A stretch of DNA of 64,000 nucleotides from JAMLHH01 sp035515235 (GTDB lineage Bacteria; Bacteroidota; Bacteroidia; Chitinophagales; JADIYW01), in the NCBI GenBank assembly GCA_035515235.1, contig DATJBS010000054.1, positions 62,001-126,000 of the forward strand, given 5' to 3'. The notes under the pieces were generated by a model. It made no database searches. It was not told where the DNA came from and saw only the letters and a program-made list of their open reading frames with translations. Position 1 is the first letter of the stretch, and each line of letters begins with the position of its first letter. This document shows positions 60,075 through 64,000 of this stretch, one piece after another. Made by a program: the position numbers and the translations under genes.

Positions 60075-60531
60075 AAAATTAAATACACTTTGATTAAAAT
60101 AAAACATTTTGGCTTATTTTAAAAGATAATTATCAAGATAGCCCAAGTTTTTATAATTATTAAAACAATGGATTAGTTTTCAAACAATTGATGAAAACAT
60201 AAGATTTCTTATGGAATTAATTTTAAGAGAGAATTTCCAAATTCTTTAAATAAAAAAGCATTTAGACCAAGAGGCCTTTATGCTATAAAATGAAATAATT
60301 AAAAGTGTGGAGGTGTGTTATATTTTATATCATCATCAGTAAGGAAAGTAAATAGTTCGTAAACTTCAATAAATTATTCAGACTCTCCTTCAGCGGTCAT
60401 CTGCGGATTTTTGCGGGAAATAAAAAGAAGTTATCTGAATGGAGCATAATTTATCTCTGCTATAATCTGTGTTATCTACTGGAAATAAAAATATCGCAAC
60501 TTTTAAAGGTAGAATCCGTATTTTTACTATA
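60075..60531. other. Intergenic region between the TPR gene and hflX, with a repeat fragment
   Basis: About 457 bp without a gene. Most is AT-rich. At 60393-60480 there are words of the family AGCGG-CATCTGCGG-TTTTTGCGGG and CTGCTATAATCTGTGTTATCT, resembling the inverse of the CAGCCCGCTGATTACG-AAGACT start of the 53153 tandem repeat. A weak hairpin (AGCAT..CC/GG..ATGCT, 60260-60286) with T-run on the minus strand has no transcript to end. Confidence 0.45.
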
Positions 60532-61713
60532 ATGCACGAAACGAACCCTGAATATATAGAAAGAGCCATCTTAGTAGCTGTAATAAAGGATAAAGAAACA
60601 GCCACTAGAATAGATGAATACTTAGATGAGTTAGAATTTTTGGCTTCTACTGCAGGAGCTCAGACTTTTAAAAGATTCACACAAAGATTAGAACATCCAG
60701 ATTCTAGGTCCTATGTCGGAAGCGGGAAGCTGGAAGAAATTAAAACCTATATTGAATTTGCTGATATCAATCTAGTGATTTTCGATGATGAATTATCTCC
60801 TGCACAAATTAGAAATCTCGAAGAAGATCTCAAATGTAAAATATTAGATAGAACAGCTTTAATATTAGACATTTTCGCCGGTAGAGCTCAAACAGCTCAA
60901 GCTAAAGCTCAAGTGGAATTGGCCCAAATGCAATATTTATTGCCTAGACTAAAAGGACTTTGGACGCATCTTGAAAGACAAAAAGGTGGTATCGGCATGA
61001 GAGGTCCTGGAGAAAAGGAAATCGAAACGGATCGTCGAGTGGCTAAAGATAAAATTGCTTTGCTCAAAAAAGATTTAGAAGCGCTCGATAAACAAGATCA
61101 AACTCGTAGAAAAAATAGAGGAGAAATGATTAGAGTCGGATTAGTTGGATATACTAATGTCGGCAAATCTACTATTATGAATTTATTGAGCAAGTCTGAT
61201 ATTTTGGCAGAAAATAAATTATTTGCCACATTAGATACTACTGTTAGAAAAGTAGTGATAGATAATGTTCCATTTTTACTTTCTGACACGGTAGGATTTA
61301 TAAGAAAACTCCCGCATAATCTTATTGAAAGTTTCAAATCCACTTTAGATGAAGCTAAAGAATCTGATATTATTATACATGTAGTAGATGCTTCTCATGA
61401 GCAGTTTCAAGATCAAATTATGGTCGTCAATGAAACGCTAAAAGAATTATCAGTGGTACAAATTCCTACTATCATGGTATTTAATAAAATGGATGCCTAC
61501 CGCGAAAAGCATTTTGACCCCTATCTACCAGAATCTATCAAAACAGATTTAGAAGAAGAGTTCAAAAAAAGTATGCGAAGTCAATTTCCATGTCATTGTG
61601 AATTTATTTCAGCTACAGAAAAAGAAAATATTGAAAGCTTTAGAAATACATTGATTATGTTGGTTCAAGATGGTTACCATAAAAGATATCCATATATCAC
61701 ACATTATTACTAA
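60532..61713 (+). CDS. hflX: GTPase HflX
   Basis: 393 aa from ATG 60532; an earlier in-frame ATG at 60469 lies in repeat-like sequence and would add 21 unrelated residues. The N-terminal HflX domain has DEYLDELEFLASTAGAQTF, YVGSGKLEEIKTYI and KILDRTALILDIFAGRAQTAQAKAQVELAQMQYLLPRL; the glycine-rich linker GGIGMRGPGEKEIETDRR follows; the G domain starts near 200 (GYTNVGKST, G1; DTVGFIRKLPHNLIESFKSTLDEA, G3; NKMD, G4). HflX binds 50S ribosomes and rescues or splits stalled ones. Monocistronic, convergent with ppx (4-bp overlap). Confidence 0.95.
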   Translation: MHETNPEYIERAILVAVIKDKETATRIDEYLDELEFLASTAGAQTFKRFTQRLEHPDSRSYVGSGKLEEIKTYIEFADINLVIFDDELSPAQIRNLEEDLKCKILDRTALILDIFAGRAQTAQAKAQVELAQMQYLLPRLKGLWTHLERQKGGIGMRGPGEKEIETDRRVAKDKIALLKKDLEALDKQDQTRRKNRGEMIRVGLVGYTNVGKSTIMNLLSKSDILAENKLFATLDTTVRKVVIDNVPFLLSDTVGFIRKLPHNLIESFKSTLDEAKESDIIIHVVDASHEQFQDQIMVVNETLKELSVVQIPTIMVFNKMDAYREKHFDPYLPESIKTDLEEEFKKSMRSQFPCHCEFISATEKENIESFRNTLIMLVQDGYHKRYPYITHYY

Positions 61714-62615
61714 AGATTATTTTGCAAGACTAGTTTTTTGGTGATTTTCTCAAATAACATATGAATCATTCCATCTGCAAGTCCAACTTTAGGCACTAAA
61801 ATATTTTGAACTTCTAATGAATTAGTAACTCTTAATAAAATTTGAGCTGCAGGAACAATTACGTCAGCTCGATCAGGTTTTAAACTATATTTTAAGATTC
61901 TTTCTTGAACACTTAAATCTTTCAAAGCTGTATAAGTATCTTGAATTACAGAGCAGGGCATCTCCATTTTTTTGCTCTTGCTAAAATACTTCTGCATCGT
62001 ATTAATATTCCCTCCAGTACCCACAGCAATAAGATGAGGATGTTTGGTTTTAAAATGATTTACCCAACTGTCCAAACTCACCCATTGTTTTTTATCCACC
62101 TTGTTATCTCTTAGTCTTAATGTTCCTATATTAAAAGATTTCCTATCAATCATCACACCTTTACTGATCAAAATCAACTCAGTACTTCCTCCTCCGATAT
62201 CTATAAAAAGATAATCTTGCTTAGGATGAAATTGTAGTTTTTCTGCATGGTTTGAAAATAAAATATCGGCTTCCTCTTGTCCGGAGATGATTTGAATTTT
62301 AAGCCCTGCCTTTTTGTAAATTTTCTCTAAAACTTCTTTTCCATTCGAAGCATCTCTCATCGCTGAAGTAGCACAAGCCATATATTCTATAGGTTCAAAA
62401 ACATTCATCAGTTTTTTGAATGCTGACATCGTATCTACAAAGTCTTCTATCTTCTTCTTGGATAATTTTCCTTCGCTAAATACATCTTCGCCTAACCTTA
62501 ATGGAACTCGAAAAAGAGCATCTTTTACATAGGTATATCCCTTTTCCGTTTCATACACATGTATAAAAAGAAGTCTGACGGCATTTGAGCCGATATCAAT
62601 TGCTGCTAATTTCAA
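61710..62615 (-). CDS. Ppx/GppA exopolyphosphatase-type phosphatase
   Basis: 301 aa, ASKHA fold. Phosphate-1 loop AAIDIGSNAVRLLF at 4-17, ISGQEEADILFSNH, phosphate-2 loop FIDIGGGSTELILI (about 140-153), and VGTGGNINTM. It cleaves terminal phosphate from polyphosphate or pppGpp. It lacks the C-terminal HD-like half of E. coli Ppx, as short versions do. Its start lies 20 bp inside the 3' end of ppk1, so polyphosphate synthesis and breakdown genes are translationally coupled. Confidence 0.9.
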   Translation of the reverse strand: MKLAAIDIGSNAVRLLFIHVYETEKGYTYVKDALFRVPLRLGEDVFSEGKLSKKKIEDFVDTMSAFKKLMNVFEPIEYMACATSAMRDASNGKEVLEKIYKKAGLKIQIISGQEEADILFSNHAEKLQFHPKQDYLFIDIGGGSTELILISKGVMIDRKSFNIGTLRLRDNKVDKKQWVSLDSWVNHFKTKHPHLIAVGTGGNINTMQKYFSKSKKMEMPCSVIQDTYTALKDLSVQERILKYSLKPDRADVIVPAAQILLRVTNSLEVQNILVPKVGLADGMIHMLFEKITKKLVLQNNL

Positions 62616-64000
62616 ACTCTGTAGATTTTGTCAATTGGTATAAATGTAAAAAATAATCACGAGCTGCTATTTGACTTCTCAATTTTCTTTGATGGTCTTC
62701 TACTTTCCTGAATTCATTGTTTTGATCTGCATCAAAAATTCTAGCTTTGGTATTATCCTGCCATTGCAATTCCATCAGATCAATTATCTGCTGACGGATT
62801 TCAGTATTTAGAATTGGCGCAATAACCTCTATCCTATAATCAATATTACGAGTCATTAAATCCGCAGAACCGAAGAAAACTTCTTCTCTCCCATTATTAT
62901 AAAATATGAAAATTCTACTGTGTTCTAAATACTGATCAATTATGCTAATAGCTTCAATATTTTCGCTGATTTTTGGTAGTCCTGGAATTAAAGAACAAGT
63001 ACCTCTTACAATCAAACGAATTTTGACTCCCGCTTTGCTAGCGTAATATAGCTTTTGAATAATAGCATCATCGACTAAGCTATTGACTTTGATAAAAATC
63101 TCGGCTCTTTTTCCCGCTCTTGCATTTCGAATTTCTCGATTGATCCAGCTGATTAACTTTGACCTCAAATTAAAAGGAGCAATGGTTAATCTTTGCATTT
63201 TGGGAATGATATAATTCTTATCGAAAAAATTAAATAATTCTCTAAGCTCTCTAGTGATGGATTGGTCAGCTGTGAAAAGTTGAATGTCTGTATAAAACTT
63301 TGCGGTGACTTCATGGAAATTTCCCGAGCCCAAACATCCATAATAAATTTTCTTGCCTTTTTCTCTTCTTGTAATCAGACAGATTTTAGAATGTACTTTT
63401 AAACCATTAACTCCAGTAATTACTTTTGCGCCTTCATCTCTCAATTTATTGGCCCAATCTATATTTGCAGCCTCATCAAATCTAGCTCTTAATTCAATCA
63501 TCACGGTGACATCTTTCCCATTTTTCAGAGCTGTCAACAGAGATTTGACCACATGGCTTTTAGAAGAAAGTCGATATACCGTCATTCGAATATGAGAGAC
63601 ATTTGGATCAATAGCAGCTTCTCTTAATAAATCTAAAAAATAATCAAAAGAGTGATAAGGATAATATAAAAGCAAATCTCTCGATTTCATCTTGTCTAAA
63701 ATACTGCGGCAATTTTCTAAATGTGGATGAGGTACGAAACTTTCTTCTTGATTCCATAATTTAGATGGATGTACTTTTGGGAATTTAATGAAATCCTTAA
63801 AATTGTGGTATCTAACACCCGGAGCTACATGTCCTTGTTTGTTAAAGTCCATCTTTTTGAGTAGATATTGTAAAAACTCATTAGGCATTTCTGCATCATA
63901 AATTAATCGCAAAGGTTTTGCGTTTTTCCTTTGTTTTAAACTCAATTCTACGGTTTCTAAAAAGCTTTCTGTAACATCATTATCCAAATCTAACTCTGCA
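62596..64000 (-). CDS. ppk1: Polyphosphate kinase 1, C-terminal two thirds (cut by window end)
   Basis: 468 codons are visible and the frame runs open through 64000, so the N-terminus lies outside; the full enzyme is usually about 690 aa. Visible: the end of the head domain (YYPYHSFDYFLDLLREAA), then catalytic C1: ELRARFDEAANIDWANKL, GLKVHSKICLITRR with the phospho-His, GSGNFHEVTAKFYTDIQLFT; and C2: IDQYLEHSRIFIFYNNG with the second HKD-type His, VFFGSADLMTRNIDYRIEV. It makes polyphosphate from ATP. Followed by overlapping ppx. Confidence 0.95.
   Translation of the reverse strand, partial: AELDLDNDVTESFLETVELSLKQRKNAKPLRLIYDAEMPNEFLQYLLKKMDFNKQGHVAPGVRYHNFKDFIKFPKVHPSKLWNQEESFVPHPHLENCRSILDKMKSRDLLLYYPYHSFDYFLDLLREAAIDPNVSHIRMTVYRLSSKSHVVKSLLTALKNGKDVTVMIELRARFDEAANIDWANKLRDEGAKVITGVNGLKVHSKICLITRREKGKKIYYGCLGSGNFHEVTAKFYTDIQLFTADQSITRELRELFNFFDKNYIIPKMQRLTIAPFNLRSKLISWINREIRNARAGKRAEIFIKVNSLVDDAIIQKLYYASKAGVKIRLIVRGTCSLIPGLPKISENIEAISIIDQYLEHSRIFIFYNNGREEVFFGSADLMTRNIDYRIEVIAPILNTEIRQQIIDLMELQWQDNTKARIFDADQNNEFRKVEDHQRKLRSQIAARDYFLHLYQLTKSTEFEISSN

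Noticed and set aside
60260..60286. Terminator or small RNA on the minus strand
   Set aside because: The stem has three mismatches in twelve, and no minus-strand gene or promoter lies upstream to feed it.
1..64000. tRNA or rRNA genes
   Set aside because: I looked through the intergenic gaps for GGTTCGAATCC-type T-loops and rRNA landmarks and saw none; a covariance search would be needed to be certain.

Overview
This window comes from a low-GC member of the Bacteroidota (Bacteroidetes). The evidence is a SusC/SusD pair, proteins with type IX secretion (T9SS) C-terminal sorting domains, a CHU_C (gliding-type) C-terminal domain, a MetH split over two genes, weak or absent Shine-Dalgarno sequences, and repeated TAnnTTTG -7 promoter elements just upstream of start codons. 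A free-living, non-gut lineage of the Saprospiria/Cytophagia/Flavobacteriia kind fits best (inference). The futalosine menaquinone enzyme MqnC agrees with this. No rRNA, tRNA, CRISPR array, prophage or transposase gene was seen.

Layout. 1-1790: the tail of a surface polysaccharide cluster (a cut GT2 glycosyltransferase and a sugar-nucleotide epimerase) ending in a strong terminator. 1796-8716: a secreted M43 metalloprotease, then a SusC-SusD-lipoprotein operon. 9106-15434: mqnC, diverging from a row of an active/inactive M16 peptidase pair, a CHU_C surface protein and a small outer-membrane protein. 15435-15824: repeats. 15825-20773: a lytic transglycosylase, a DUF2480 protein, a PpiD-like chaperone and a CNNM/CorC membrane protein. 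20847-26336: MazG, an SRPBCC protein, two tandem serine hydrolases and a DUF1015 protein. 26337-27716: two colinear repeat islands around a small lipoprotein and a truncated secreted-protein gene. 27717-33829: S41 protease, LpxH-like hydrolase, DUF4476 protein, M28 peptidase and amidase. 33855-39028: methionine synthesis, a split metH behind a SAM-I riboswitch, facing away from metF. 39040-41255: a DMT transporter, a tiny Cys-rich lipoprotein and a MurG-like glycosyltransferase.

41252-51526 is an envelope-biogenesis block read on the minus strand: alpha/beta hydrolase, CBS protein, Omp85-like protein, NAD kinase, DUF6089 barrel, undecaprenyl diphosphate synthase, BamA, two Skp/OmpH chaperones and glutamate racemase. 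51697-52926 is an SpmA-SpmB fusion, followed by a 645-bp repeat island with a tandem 114-bp repeat. 53572-58887 holds a 1057-aa T9SS surface protein diverging from a LytTR response regulator and a LytS-type kinase. The kinase frame is broken by an in-frame TGA. The intergenic space has a direct repeat that closely fits the LytTR binding rule. 58932-64000: a TPR membrane protein, HflX, and the ppk1/ppx polyphosphate pair, with ppk1 cut by the window edge.

The most noteworthy items are the mosaic repeat islands (heptamer arrays, REP-like hairpins and long shared words mixed at five intergenic sites), one of which appears to have truncated a gene; the LytTR site beside a broken kinase; and the SAM-I riboswitch on the split metH. 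I did not find a convincing wholly new defence or metabolic system here.
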